Part shown: positions 8,993 through 18,978 of the stretch, one piece after another
Position numbering within the stretch: position 1 is the stretch's first letter
Layout: the number at the start of each line of letters is the position of its first letter
Source: Variovorax paradoxus
GTDB taxonomy: Bacteria > Pseudomonadota > Gammaproteobacteria > Burkholderiales > Burkholderiaceae_C
Length of the DNA: 64,000 bases
Direction: 5' to 3'
NCBI RefSeq assembly: GCF_902712855.1
Contig: NZ_LR743508.1
Location: 1,302,001-1,366,000, forward strand
The notes under the pieces: model-generated
Seen by the model: the letters and a program-made list of their open reading frames with translations, nothing else
What the model was told of the DNA's origin: nothing
Database searches by the model: none
Made by a program: the position numbers and the translations under genes

Positions 8993-10591
8993 TCAGCCCG
9001 GCTGGTACTGGTAGAGCCAGGTCTCGGTGAGCGTCTGGTCTCCGACCTTCAGGTACATGCGCATGTCGACCGGCTCGTTGCCTTCGGGCGTGAAGTCGAA
9101 CTGCGCACGCCAGTGGCCCGGCACGCCGTTGGGCACGGCCTCCGCGAACACGTACGAGAACTTGCCGCGCGAGGCCGTCAGCACCACCTCGGGCTTCACG
9201 CCGAAGGGCACGGTGGTCAGCGGCTGGCCGATGAACTCGACCATGAACTTGCGCACGCCCTGCGGGCGCGGCTGGCCGGGCTGCCCGCCACGGCCGATGC
9301 GCGTTGCCACGCAGCGCGCGAGCGGGGAGGGAAACGGCTCCTGGTCGGTCCAGTGCAGCCGGTACTGCAGGCTGTAGCTGGCGCCGGCCTTGGCGTCGGC
9401 CTTGGGCACCCAGAAGGCGACGATGTTGTCGTGGATCTCATCGTCGGTCGGGATCTCGATGAGCTGCACCGAGCCTTCGCCCCAGTCGCCGAGCGGCTCG
9501 ATCCAGAGGCTCGGGCGCTTCTCGTAGTTGACGCCGTCCTGGTAGTGATCGAAGGCGCGGTCGCGCTGCAGCAGGCCGAAGCCGCGCGGGCGGGTGTCGG
9601 CGAACGCGGAGGCGCGCGTCTGCGTCGGATTGTTGAGCGGGCGCCAGATGCGCTCGCCGGCGCCGTTCCAGATGGCCAGGCCGTCGGAGTCGTGCACCTC
9701 GGGGCGCCAGTCGATGGCGGTGGGCTTGATGGTCTCGGAGTACCAGAACATGGACGTGAGAGGCACCAGCCCCAGGCGCGACACGTCGCGCCGCAGGAAC
9801 ATGCGCGCGTCGATGTCCATGATGACGGCCTTGGTGCGCTGCATGACGAACTTGAACACGCCCGTGACGCTCGGCCCCTCGAGCAGTGCGTAGACGGTCA
9901 TCGAGGTGGTGTTGCCGGCGGCCGGCGTCTCGAAGTAGAAGCGCGTGAAGGTCGGGAATTCCTCGGGCTTGTCGGGCACCGCCACGTCGAGCGCCACGCC
10001 GCGCGCGGACAGGCCGTACTGGTAGAGCTCGCCGATGGCGCGGAAGTACGAGGCGCCGAGGAACGCGACCCAGTCGTTCTTCTGCCAGTCGAGCTTGCTC
10101 TGGTCGCCGAGGCGGCTCTCCTGAAGTCGGAAGCCCGCGAAGCCCGCGCCGGGCGGCAGCGCGCGCGCGGGGCTGTCGGGCGGCATCGAGAAGTAGCTGG
10201 GGCTGTAAAGCACCTCGCGTGCGAATGCGTCGCCGTCGGTGTTCTCCAGCACGTGCATGCGCACCGGGGTCTGGAAGAAGCGTCCGAGGTGGAAGAAGGT
10301 GACAGGGAACGCGCCGGGTCCGTCGCGGAAGAGAGCGTTGGCCGGATCGAACTTGATCTTGCCGTGCGCGTCGTAGTCGATGCGGTCGAGCACTTCGGGC
10401 GCCAGCGGCACCGCGGCGACGTAGGGCCTGGCGGCCAGCGACTTGGCCTGCGCGACCAGCGCATCGAAGGAGAACGGCGTGGGCTGGCTCAGCTGCAGGC
10501 CGTTGGCGGCGAGCGCCTCTTCGGGCAGTCCGAGGGCGGCAAGTGCGGCGGCGGCACTGCCGGCGGCAAGGAAGGATCGGCGATCAAGCAT
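8993..10591 (-). CDS. opgD: Glucan biosynthesis protein D (periplasmic, Tat-exported)
   Basis: 532 residues. The true start is the ATG at 10589-10591: the protein then opens MLDRRSFLAAG, a Tat signal with twin arginines, followed by an Ala-rich h-region. The mature part is MdoG/OpgG-like, with blocks such as FDALVAQAKSLA, YFSMPPDSPARALP, IWRPLNNP and SLWIEPLGDWGEG. In this family the Tat signal separates OpgD from the Sec-exported OpgG. Role: synthesis or branching of osmoregulated periplasmic glucans. No opgH was seen in this window. Confidence 0.93.
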   Translation of the reverse strand: MLDRRSFLAAGSAAAALAALGLPEEALAANGLQLSQPTPFSFDALVAQAKSLAARPYVAAVPLAPEVLDRIDYDAHGKIKFDPANALFRDGPGAFPVTFFHLGRFFQTPVRMHVLENTDGDAFAREVLYSPSYFSMPPDSPARALPPGAGFAGFRLQESRLGDQSKLDWQKNDWVAFLGASYFRAIGELYQYGLSARGVALDVAVPDKPEEFPTFTRFYFETPAAGNTTSMTVYALLEGPSVTGVFKFVMQRTKAVIMDIDARMFLRRDVSRLGLVPLTSMFWYSETIKPTAIDWRPEVHDSDGLAIWNGAGERIWRPLNNPTQTRASAFADTRPRGFGLLQRDRAFDHYQDGVNYEKRPSLWIEPLGDWGEGSVQLIEIPTDDEIHDNIVAFWVPKADAKAGASYSLQYRLHWTDQEPFPSPLARCVATRIGRGGQPGQPRPQGVRKFMVEFIGQPLTTVPFGVKPEVVLTASRGKFSYVFAEAVPNGVPGHWRAQFDFTPEGNEPVDMRMYLKVGDQTLTETWLYQYQPG

Positions 10592-10828
10592 GTGGTTCTT
10601 GAGGGTTGCGAATCTTTGGGAGAGAGTGAAAGTGGAACGGCCCGCGGAATCGGTGGCGACGGCGGGCCCTGGAAACCATCCTAATGCAGCACGCAACCGC
10701 AGGGATTTTCCGCGACCGAGAACAGCGGCAAGCATGGGCCATGCCGCACCCGCGCCGCGTCAGCCATTCCGCGCACCCCAAGCCGGACAAAGCCGCCAAT
10801 CCGGGACACCGCGGGGGAAATTGTGCGT

Positions 10829-11689
10829 TTATGTATCGAGGCCGCCCGTGGGACCCGGTGCGTCCGTCGCCTTCAACGCATACACCGCATAGAGGGGCAC
10901 CCCGAGCAACAGCATCACCATCGGTGCGAACAGCGTGTAGGGCATGCCGATGCCTTCCAGCACCCGGTAGGTGGCAACGAGCTGCAGGCGCGGGTGGGCT
11001 TGCGCAAGTTCGGCCGCGCGGCGGATGCCCCACCGGAATTCGGCGCCCGTGGCACGCACCGACGGATGCTGCCTGGCACGGCCCACGGCGAGCCAGCACA
11101 TCGCGTCGAAGGCCAGCACCGAGCCCGCCGGCGCTCGCTCGCCGAAGGTGGCGAGCACCGCCTGCACCTGCGCGGGTTCGAGGTACATGAACACGCCTTC
11201 GGTGAACAGGAACACCGGCTGCGCATTGCGTTTGCGAGGCAGGCCGAGCTGCTCCCACCAGTCGGCCGCGGTCAGGTCGAGCGTGCGCACGTCGTGGCGC
11301 TCGTGGGCCTCTGGGATCAGCTCGCGGCGCAGGTCGAGCACCTCGGGCAGGTCGGCGTCGGTCATGCGGGACTTGCCGTCGTCCAGCCACTGGAAGTAGT
11401 GGCTCAGGCCGCAGCCCATGTTCACCACGCGCGCACCGGGGTGCTGCTTGAGGAACTCCTGCGCCAGGCTGCGGAAGCGGCGCGTGCGCGAAAGAATGCC
11501 GTAGATGGTGGCCCTGTCCTCGGGCAGCGCGTGGCCGTCGTCGCGGATGCGCTCCAGGATGCCGGCCGCGTAGGCGTCGCGCACGGCCACCTGCGGAAAC
11601 ATCGCATCGCCCGAAGCCCGTGCGGCCAGCGGAATCCGCAAGGTGGAAGGGACTGCCGAAAGGCGCTGCGTGTGCTTGTGACGGGTCAT
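10829..11689 (-). CDS. Class I SAM-dependent methyltransferase, leucine carboxyl methyltransferase-like
   Basis: 286 residues from the ATG at 11689 (MTRHKHTQRL); an upstream TTG at 11743 is an alternative. The fold is that of the LCM/PPM1 family often annotated as polyketide-synthesis O-methyltransferase: a SAM loop VVNMGCGLSHYF near residue 88, an acidic DADLPEVLDLR, then LFTEGVFMYLEPAQV. A hydrophobic C-terminal stretch (about 250-275) may associate with the membrane. Last of four leftward genes running from the LysR/nitroreductase fusion; spacing of 66 bases is compatible with one operon. Substrate unknown. Confidence 0.85.
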   Translation of the reverse strand: MTRHKHTQRLSAVPSTLRIPLAARASGDAMFPQVAVRDAYAAGILERIRDDGHALPEDRATIYGILSRTRRFRSLAQEFLKQHPGARVVNMGCGLSHYFQWLDDGKSRMTDADLPEVLDLRRELIPEAHERHDVRTLDLTAADWWEQLGLPRKRNAQPVFLFTEGVFMYLEPAQVQAVLATFGERAPAGSVLAFDAMCWLAVGRARQHPSVRATGAEFRWGIRRAAELAQAHPRLQLVATYRVLEGIGMPYTLFAPMVMLLLGVPLYAVYALKATDAPGPTGGLDT

Positions 11690-11755
11690 GGATGCTGGCG
11701 GAGGACAGACGCAAAGTCTGTCCGCTCCGGCATCGGCGGACAAGTCAGTCTTTGG

Positions 11756-12121
11756 TTACGCCGCCCGGGGCGCGTGGCGCGCGTCGACGTAGGCCCAGGC
11801 TTGCAGGCCCGACGCCAGCGTGACGCGGTCGCGGCGGTAGTCGTCGACCTCGTAGGCATCGGCGTGCGCCAGCTCGGCCGGCGTGATGGCGAAGACCGCA
11901 CCTTCCACGCCGTCACCGGGCGTGTCGCTGGGCGAGACGATCGGGTGATGCGTCTTGCCGCTGGTTGCGACGACAGCCGCGTCCTGGATGGCGAGCTGCT
12001 CGAGCCGGTAGCCCGGCAGGCGGTCGGCATGGCCGTCGAGCCTGCGCCCGAAGGTGGCGAGTTGCACGGCGGGCAGCTGCAGCGTGCCGTATGAGAAAAG
12101 TCGTTCGGTGGCTTCTTCCAT
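11756..12121 (-). CDS. Gamma-glutamylcyclotransferase-like (AIG2 family) protein
   Basis: 121 residues, the usual size for a single GGCT-like domain. The substrate-loop signature SYGTLQLPAVQ sits at residues 10-20, and the conserved acidic region ADAYEVDDYRR with the probable catalytic Glu is near residue 90. Family members cyclise gamma-glutamyl groups of peptides to 5-oxoproline, but many AIG2-like proteins remain uncharacterised. Cytoplasmic. It lies 48 bases downstream of the M24 peptidase-like gene on the same strand, suggesting a shared role in peptide or glutathione turnover, which is inference. Confidence 0.85.
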   Translation of the reverse strand: MEEATERLFSYGTLQLPAVQLATFGRRLDGHADRLPGYRLEQLAIQDAAVVATSGKTHHPIVSPSDTPGDGVEGAVFAITPAELAHADAYEVDDYRRDRVTLASGLQAWAYVDARHAPRAA

Positions 12122-12169
12122 GGCGGGGGAGATGACGGTTCGATGAAGATTCGACGAGGGTCCGGCGTG

Positions 12170-12892
12170 TCAGGCCGCGACCGGTTCGGCCTCGGCCGCC
12201 GAATTGTCGTGGGTCGCGTCGTTGGCCATCAGCAGGTCTTCGTAAAAGGCACCGAAGGGCAGCGTGGGATGCGCGATCTGGATCTCGAGGATCCAGATTC
12301 CCGTGGCCGGGCACAGGCCGAAGTCGCCGAGCCGGCCGGCCTGGTAGATCGCGTGCGGGAAGTCGCAGACGCGGTGGCCCTTGATGTCGAGGTTGAGCCG
12401 CCAGCCCATGGTCTCGGCGCGTTCGGCGGCGTAGGCATAGAGCGCCTGGCCGCTGAGCCGGTCGGCGCGCCAGCGATCGGCCACGCCCTGCCACAGCGTG
12501 CGGGCCGCCTCGGCGCAGGCATGCATCTGCGGGTCGTCGCCCATCACGAAGGTGTCGCCCGCGTCGCCCTCGTGGCCTTCCCACACCGGGCCGATGTCGA
12601 TGAAGAAGATGTCCTGCTCGCCCAGCACGCGGCCGGGATCGGAGGCCTCGCGGAAGGTCCGGAGCGTGTCCTCGCCGAAGCGGATGATGATCGGATGCCA
12701 GTTGCGCTCCATCTCGAGCTTCTGCAGCGTGGCCATCGCGAGGTCGTGCGCCTGCGCATGCGTCATGCCGGGGTGCATGCCCGAGGCGATGCGGCGCACC
12801 GCGAGCTGCGAGAGGCTGCGCGCGGTGCGCATCGAATCGAGCGAGAACTTCGCGCCGGTGGCCTCGGTGCGGCCGGTGTCGGGTCTTGTCAT
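12170..12892 (-). CDS. M24-family metallopeptidase-like protein
   Basis: 240 residues with the pita-bread fold motifs of methionine aminopeptidase/Xaa-Pro peptidase. Metal ligands are recognisable: the two Asp in IDIGPVWEGHEGDAGDTF (about 98-115), His in KGHRVCDFPH, Glu in LEIQIAHP and Glu in FYEDLLM. It lacks the N-terminal creatinase domain of long aminopeptidase P forms. Cytoplasmic. It begins 15 bases downstream of the LysR/nitroreductase fusion, so the two are very likely co-transcribed. Substrate uncertain. Confidence 0.88.
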   Translation of the reverse strand: MTRPDTGRTEATGAKFSLDSMRTARSLSQLAVRRIASGMHPGMTHAQAHDLAMATLQKLEMERNWHPIIIRFGEDTLRTFREASDPGRVLGEQDIFFIDIGPVWEGHEGDAGDTFVMGDDPQMHACAEAARTLWQGVADRWRADRLSGQALYAYAAERAETMGWRLNLDIKGHRVCDFPHAIYQAGRLGDFGLCPATGIWILEIQIAHPTLPFGAFYEDLLMANDATHDNSAAEAEPVAA

Positions 12893-12907
12893 TGGCGATG
12901 TCCAGTG

Positions 12908-13789
12908 TCAGAGGCTGCGCGCGGCGGGGGCCTGCTGCGCGTCGGTGGCTTGCGCGGCGGGAGGCGGCATCCAGGCGGACCACACCTGTCCCGGCAGCGC
13001 GTGATTGCGCGGCGGCGGCGCCTCGACCACGCTGCCCAGGCTCACGAAGCCTGCGAGGAACTCCTCGGGCTTGACGCCGAGCTCGGCGCCCAGCACCGGG
13101 TCGAAGCAGCGTTCGCCGCTGAGCATGATGGCGCCGAAGCCGAGCTGGTGTGCCGCATTGAGCAGGTTGCCCAGCGCCGCACCCGCGCCCAGCCACTGCT
13201 CGCGCGCTGGTACCTTGCTGCGTGGCCGCGGCACGACGATGAAGGCCAGCAACACGGGCGGTCGCGTGGCGTGCTCGCGCGCGCGCCGCAGGTCGGCCGG
13301 CGAGGCCAGCGGATCGCGGCGGCGCTTCTCTGCCTCGAAGCGGTCGGCCAGCGCGGCACGCTGCGCGTCGCGGAATTCCACCACGCGCCATGGATGCAGC
13401 CCGCCGTGGTCGGGCGCGCGCAAGGCAGCCTGCAGGATCAGGTCGATGTGCTCAGGCCCGGGACCGGGTGCACGCAGGCGCTTGGGCGAGACGGAGCGGC
13501 GCTCCAGCAGCGGGGCGATCGCGCTTTCCTGCTGAGAGGCGCGCAGCTCGCGGCGCAGGTCTTCGCTGTCCTGCAGGAAGTTGCGCGCCCAGGCCAGCAC
13601 TTGTTCGCCGTACGGCGTGAAGCCCTCGAAGCGGGGGCCGGGCTGGAGCAGCGGGCGGCCGTATTCCTGTTCAAGGGCGCTGATCGACTCGCTCAGCTCG
13701 AGCTGCGATACCTGGCTGGCCTGCGCGGCCCGGCCCAGGTGCCGCGCCTGCCCGAGCGCGACGAGGCAACGGAGTTGACTGGTGACCAT
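12908..13789 (-). CDS. LysR-type HTH fused to a nitroreductase
   Basis: 293 residues. Positions 1-65 are a LysR-like DNA-binding domain (QLRCLVALGQARHLGRAAQA, then QLELSESISALEQEYGRPLL). From about 94 onward, instead of a substrate-binding domain, comes a nitroreductase of the YdjA type: LLERRSVSPKRL, APDHGGLHPWRVVEF, GAGAALGNLLNAAHQLGFGAIMLSG. These are the FMN-binding and dimer segments of that family. The ATG at 13789 is used; a TTG at 13816 would add nine residues. The gene heads a leftward group with the M24, GGCT-like and methyltransferase genes. The fusion suggests a flavin- or redox-sensing regulator, or an enzyme tethered to DNA; which of these is unknown. Confidence 0.85.
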   Translation of the reverse strand: MVTSQLRCLVALGQARHLGRAAQASQVSQLELSESISALEQEYGRPLLQPGPRFEGFTPYGEQVLAWARNFLQDSEDLRRELRASQQESAIAPLLERRSVSPKRLRAPGPGPEHIDLILQAALRAPDHGGLHPWRVVEFRDAQRAALADRFEAEKRRRDPLASPADLRRAREHATRPPVLLAFIVVPRPRSKVPAREQWLGAGAALGNLLNAAHQLGFGAIMLSGERCFDPVLGAELGVKPEEFLAGFVSLGSVVEAPPPRNHALPGQVWSAWMPPPAAQATDAQQAPAARSL

Positions 13790-13818
13790 GGCGTGATTGC
13801 TTGCTCTGTGTTTCAACG

Positions 13819-13844
13819 ATGCTTCGCTGTATTCTATGAAGCAT
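13819..13844. promoter_or_regulatory. Operator candidate upstream of the HTH/nitroreductase fusion
   Basis: Inverted repeat ATGCTTC-N12-GAAGCAT, perfect over seven bases, 30 bases upstream of the fusion gene start. Its size and near T-N11-A geometry resemble LysR sites. It lies at the only gap between the fusion gene and the convergent end of the sigma-54 activator gene, so it most likely serves the fusion gene and its operon. Confidence 0.5.
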
Positions 13845-13909
13845 AGCGACGAGCCGCCGCACGGAAGCCCGCCATGCCTCGCCCGGTGCCGGGGAATCGC
13901 AGCTGGTGT

Positions 13910-15787
13910 TCAGTGGGTTGGCCGGTTGCCGCGCTGCCGCGCAAGATGGCGGTAGATGGTGCTGCGGTGAACCCCCAGCCGGCGCGCGGCCTTTGCCACG
14001 TCGTGGTCGCAGGCCTTGAGCGCGTCGTCGATCGCGTGGCGCGTGATGGCCACGAGCGGCTCGGCCGGTGCAGGTGCGGCGGCATCGCCTTCGTTGTGAT
14101 GCGTCTGCGCGGCCGAGCCGACCAGGTGCGCGGGAAGCAGGGCGGCCGTCACCGCATCGCCGGCGTCGGCCAGCGCGACGACCGCGCGCAGCGTGCTGCG
14201 CAGCTCCCGCACGTTGCCGGGCCAGCGGTAGGCGGCCAGTGCCTCGAGGGCGTCGTTCTCCAGGTGCAGGCGCTTGGCCGCGCCGCCGGATTCCATGAAC
14301 ATGCGCGCGATCAGCGCATGCCGGTCGGCGCGCTGGCTCAACGACGGCAGCGCCACGGTGAAGCCGGCCACGCGGTACATCAGGTCGGCGCGGAACCGCC
14401 CGGCCTCGACCAGCGCGGGCAGATGGCCGTGCGTGGCGCAGACCAGGTCGAAGTCGACTGCCACGCCCTGGCCGCCACCGAGCGGCGTGACCACGCGCTC
14501 CTCGAGCACGCGCAGCAGCCGCGTCTGCAGGGCCAGCGGAATCTCCGCGATCTCGTCGAGAAACAGCACGCCGCCTTGCGCTTCGCGGATGCGGCCCGCC
14601 ATGCCCTTGCGCCGCGCGCCGGTGAAGGCGCCTTCCTCGTAGCCGAACAGTTCCGACTCGATCAGCGTCTCGGGCAGCGATGCGCAGTCGACCGCCACGA
14701 ACGGGCCCGCGGCGCGACGGCTCGCGGCATGCAGGCGGCGGGAGAACACCTCCTTGCCGCTGCCGGTCTCGCCGTTCACCAGCACCGGCACGCCTTCGTT
14801 GAGCACGCGCACGGCCTTGTCGAGCAGGGGTTGCACCGCGTCTGCCGGCGCCTCGGCCCCGTTCGCGGCGCGCCGGGCCGCCGGCCGCGACGCACCGGGT
14901 GCGAGCGAGCGCTCCATCACCGTGGCGATCTGCCGCCCGCCCGGCAGCGTGAGCAGGCTGCGGCGATGCTCCATGCGCGCCCAGTTCGTTCCCAGGAAGT
15001 GTTCCGCGTCGAGATCGAGCAGGCCGTCCCAGGTGCGGCCGAAGAGGTCGAGCGCCACCCGGTTGGCCGCGACGATGCGGCCGCCCTCGATCACCATCAG
15101 GCCTTCGCGTGCGGTGCCGATGAGCGCCGGGCGCGCATGGAAGCGCAGCACGTGCCCGCTGGCCTCGGCCAGCAGCATGCGGTGCTCGACCTGCTGCGCC
15201 GCCATGCGCACCAGTCCCAGAGCGTGCTGGTTCACGCGCACCGTCTCGCCCGAGATGTCGAGTGCGCCCGCCAGTTCCCCGCGCCCGGTGAAGATGGGCG
15301 CGGCCGCGCAGCCCAGCGTGCCGTTCTGCGCCAGGTAGTGTTCGCCGCCGAGCACCATGAGCGCCTCGCGTTCGGCCAGGGCGGTGCCGATGGCATTGGT
15401 GCCCCGGTGGCTCTCCGACCATTCCACGCCCGGCTGCAGCGCGATGCGTTCGGCCTTGGGCAGGAAGTCGGGGCTGCCGATCTCCTCGAGGATCAGCCCG
15501 GAGGCGTCCGACAGGATCACCACGCAGCCGTTGCCGATCGCATGCTCGGCCAGGCCGTCGAGTTCGGGCTGTGCGCAGTTCAGCAGCCGCACCGCCTGCT
15601 CGCGGCGCTCGCGCAGCAGCGCCAGTGCCATCGGCTCGGGGTCGATCGCCTGATGGTCGACCGGGCGGCTGCGCTGCCACGAGCGGGAGATGTGCGGCGC
15701 GATCCAGGGCGCGGGGTCGCGCCCCTGCCCGAAGAAAAGCTCGCGGGCCTGCTCCACTCTGACCGATGGCAACTGCGCTTCGCTCAT
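13910..15787 (-). CDS. Sigma-54-dependent transcriptional activator, AcoR-like
   Basis: 625 residues. A GAF-type sensor region spans about 75-205 and a short PAS-like segment about 220-290. The AAA+ core has Walker A GETGSGKE at 339-346 and an intact GAFTGA loop at 386-391 for sigma-54 contact, followed by a [11 protein letters not shown]alker B. A Fis-type HTH closes the protein ([23 protein letters not shown] region). There is no receiver domain, so it probably senses a ligand directly, as AcoR does. It is divergent from exaC, whose upstream region holds repeated binding-site candidates and a -24/-12 promoter, so activation of exaC is the likely job. Confidence 0.93.
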   Translation of the reverse strand: MSEAQLPSVRVEQARELFFGQGRDPAPWIAPHISRSWQRSRPVDHQAIDPEPMALALLRERREQAVRLLNCAQPELDGLAEHAIGNGCVVILSDASGLILEEIGSPDFLPKAERIALQPGVEWSESHRGTNAIGTALAEREALMVLGGEHYLAQNGTLGCAAAPIFTGRGELAGALDISGETVRVNQHALGLVRMAAQQVEHRMLLAEASGHVLRFHARPALIGTAREGLMVIEGGRIVAANRVALDLFGRTWDGLLDLDAEHFLGTNWARMEHRRSLLTLPGGRQIATVMERSLAPGASRPAARRAANGAEAPADAVQPLLDKAVRVLNEGVPVLVNGETGSGKEVFSRRLHAASRRAAGPFVAVDCASLPETLIESELFGYEEGAFTGARRKGMAGRIREAQGGVLFLDEIAEIPLALQTRLLRVLEERVVTPLGGGQGVAVDFDLVCATHGHLPALVEAGRFRADLMYRVAGFTVALPSLSQRADRHALIARMFMESGGAAKRLHLENDALEALAAYRWPGNVRELRSTLRAVVALADAGDAVTAALLPAHLVGSAAQTHHNEGDAAAPAPAEPLVAITRHAIDDALKACDHDVAKAARRLGVHRSTIYRHLARQRGNRPTH

Positions 15788-15814
15788 GCGTGTCTCCGAT
15801 AGGGTTTCGCCTTG

Positions 15815-15882
15815 TGCGACATCCTAGTCGCTATGTTCGCGCGGACATGTCGCAGATTGCGAATGAAAACCCGCTGCGACAT
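15815..15882. promoter_or_regulatory. Upstream activator sites for exaC
   Basis: Three copies of the octamer TGCGACAT: direct at 15815-15822, inverted (ATGTCGCA) at 15847-15854 and direct at 15875-15882. A shorter dyad ATGT-TCGCGCGG-ACAT lies between the first two. They sit 55-120 bases upstream of the -24/-12 element, the usual enhancer distance for a sigma-54 activator, and beside the AcoR-like gene start, so the same sites may also serve autoregulation. Confidence 0.55.
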
Positions 15883-15936
15883 CCGGTTGCGAGGCGCACG
15901 CAGGCGGAAGCACTCAGGGAATGTCCCGATCCGTGC

Positions 15937-15952
15937 GGGTACGCGGCTTGCG
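15937..15952 (+). promoter_or_regulatory. Sigma-54 (-24/-12) promoter candidate for exaC
   Basis: GGGTACG-CGGC-TTGCG, with GG and GC ten bases apart as sigma-54 requires, and good agreement with the TGGCACG-N4-TTGCW consensus. It is located 60 bases before the exaC start and just downstream of the activator-site repeats. The divergent gene encodes an activator with an intact GAFTGA loop, which strengthens the call. Confidence 0.6.
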
Positions 15953-16011
15953 GTGCCTCGTGCGGCCGCCGCACGTCGCGACGCCACCAACCCTGCACTG
16001 GAGACAAAGAC

Positions 16012-17531
<1,520 letters not shown>

Positions 17532-17532
<1 letters not shown>

Positions 17533-17909
17533 TGAGCGATGCCGTCCTGCGCGTCACCGCGACCGATGCCGCTCTCGCGCTGATCGACAGGCTCGCTGCA
17601 CGCCACGGCCCGCTGATGTTCCATCAGTCGGGCGGCTGCTGCGACGGCAGCGCGCCCATGTGCTACGGCCAGGGAGAGTTCATCGTGGGCGACTACGACC
17701 GGCTGCTCGGGCACATCGGCGGCATGCCGTTCTACATCAGCGGACCGCAGTTCGAGTATTGGCAGCACACGCAGCTGATCATCGACGTGGTGCCCGGGCG
17801 CGGCGGCATGTTCTCGCTGGAGGGGCCCGAAGGCGTGCGCTTCCTGACGCGCTCGCGGCTGTTCACCGACGAGGAGTGGGCGGTGCTGGAGGCCGGTGAC
17901 GCCAGGTAG
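17532..17909 (+). CDS. DUF779 domain protein
   Basis: 125 residues, start overlapping the exaC stop by one base, so translation is coupled. The family hallmark is a Cys- and Gly-rich HQSGGCCDGSAPMCY segment near residue 31, followed by FYISGPQFEYWQHTQLIIDVV. DUF779 genes recur beside acetaldehyde dehydrogenase genes in many proteobacteria; the molecular function is not established. The conserved cysteines suggest metal or redox chemistry, perhaps assisting the dehydrogenase. Cytoplasmic. Confidence 0.93.
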
Positions 17910-17982
17910 GTAGGCTGCCAGCCACCGGGGTGGCGGGGAGCGTGCGCCGATAGACTGGCGCGCCCAACACAAGGAGCACGCC

Positions 17983-18192
17983 ATGAAGATCAGCGCACGC
18001 AACGTCCTGTCCGGCAAGGTCATCGCCATCGTTCGCGGTCCCGTCACGACCGAGGTGACCCTGGAGATCGCACCGGGCGTGCAGATCGTCTCGACCATCA
18101 CCAGCAGTTCGGCCGAATCGCTGAAGCTGGCCGAAGGCGCGAACGCCTATGCAGTCATCAAGGCGTCGAGCGTGATGGTCGGCACCGACTGA
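17983..18192 (+). CDS. Molybdopterin-binding (Mop/TOBE) small protein
   Basis: 69 residues forming a single Mop domain: MKISARNVLSGKVIAIVRG at the start and the AYAVIKASSVMVG end typical of molbindins. Such proteins bind molybdate as oligomers and act in molybdenum storage or homeostasis. A clear AAGGAG precedes the ATG. It stands alone, 73 bases after DUF779, followed by a hairpin terminator candidate, and is probably a separate transcription unit. Confidence 0.92.
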   Translation: MKISARNVLSGKVIAIVRGPVTTEVTLEIAPGVQIVSTITSSSAESLKLAEGANAYAVIKASSVMVGTD

Positions 18193-18262
18193 TCCGGTCG
18201 CGGCGACAGCGGTCGCCGACGAGCCTGCCGGGCAGCGGCATCGCTGCTCTCTTGCAGGCTGT

Positions 18263-18309
18263 GAGAGCCCTCGAACAACGCGCAAGCGGCGTCGGGGGCT
18301 CTCTGTTTT
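18263..18309 (+). terminator. Rho-independent terminator candidate after the mop gene
   Basis: GAGAGCCC (18263-18270) pairs with GGGCTCTC (18296-18303) across a 25-base loop and is followed by TGTTTT. The long loop lowers confidence. It separates the mop gene from the strong promoter of the next operon. The rest of the 357-base gap (18193-18549) shows no gene apart from that promoter. Confidence 0.45.
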
Positions 18310-18458
18310 CCGGCGTTCGAACGGCATCGGAGCCGTGCAGCGTCAGCCGGCTCCGTGGCGTGGACAAGCCGATGAGGCCGGCCATCGGGCGACGAATTCC
18401 GCAACGGACGCAAGTGCCGAAAGTCACCATCGGATTCCTGTGGAAACGAAAAGCTTCG

Positions 18459-18487
18459 TTGACATGTTATGTCGGCACACCTATAGT
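18459..18487 (+). promoter_or_regulatory. Sigma-70 promoter of the PspA-flotillin-ATPase operon
   Basis: TTGACA at 18459-18464, a 17-base spacer, then TATAGT at 18482-18487, one base from consensus in all. It lies 62 bases before the yjfI start, which itself has a strong AGGAGAGG ribosome-binding site. A near-consensus housekeeping promoter is unlike the sigma-54-driven psp operon of enteric bacteria and suggests substantial basal expression, or control by a repressor. Confidence 0.75.
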
Positions 18488-18549
18488 GAATCCAACGAAC
18501 AACGGTGCGCTTCGCTTCCATCGGTAGGCAGACAACCATAAGGAGAGGT

Positions 18550-18966
18550 ATGCAATCACTGCTCGATCAACTCAAGGGACTCGATGTGCTGGCCGGCGAA
18601 GAGATGGGAGGCCTGCCGGTGCAGCTGCAGCCCATTCCGGGCCACACGCCCGTGATCCAGGTGAGCATCGAGGGCCGGGACGAACTGCCGATCTTCGTCA
18701 CCAGTTCCGACATGCAGATCATCTGCATCTGCTACCTCTGGACCGAGGAAGAAGTGAAGGCCGAGCGCCGCACCGAGCTGCTCGAATCGCTGCTCGACCT
18801 GAACCCGTCCGTGCCGCTGTCGTCCTTCGGACGCGTCGACGGCCGCTACGTACTCACCGGCGCGCTGGGCCGCGACGCGAGTGTGCAGGACATTGCACAC
18901 GAGGTGGCCGTTCTCAGCGACAACGCGCTCGATGCGCTCGACGCCCTGTCCGAGTTCCTGAATTAA
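18550..18966 (+). CDS. yjfI: YjfI family (DUF2170) protein
   Basis: 138 residues matching the DUF2170/YjfI family: PGHTPVIQVSIEGRDELPIFV, then QIICICYLW and a late FGRVDGRYVLTGALG segment, ending with DNALDALDALSEFLN. Family members are encoded immediately before PspA-like proteins (yjfI-yjfJ in E. coli), as here. Function unknown; a partner or regulator of the PspA paralogue is the usual assumption. Soluble, no signal peptide. First gene of the nine-gene operon. Confidence 0.9.
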   Translation: MQSLLDQLKGLDVLAGEEMGGLPVQLQPIPGHTPVIQVSIEGRDELPIFVTSSDMQIICICYLWTEEEVKAERRTELLESLLDLNPSVPLSSFGRVDGRYVLTGALGRDASVQDIAHEVAVLSDNALDALDALSEFLN

Positions 18967-18978
18967 GCGGAGATCAAC

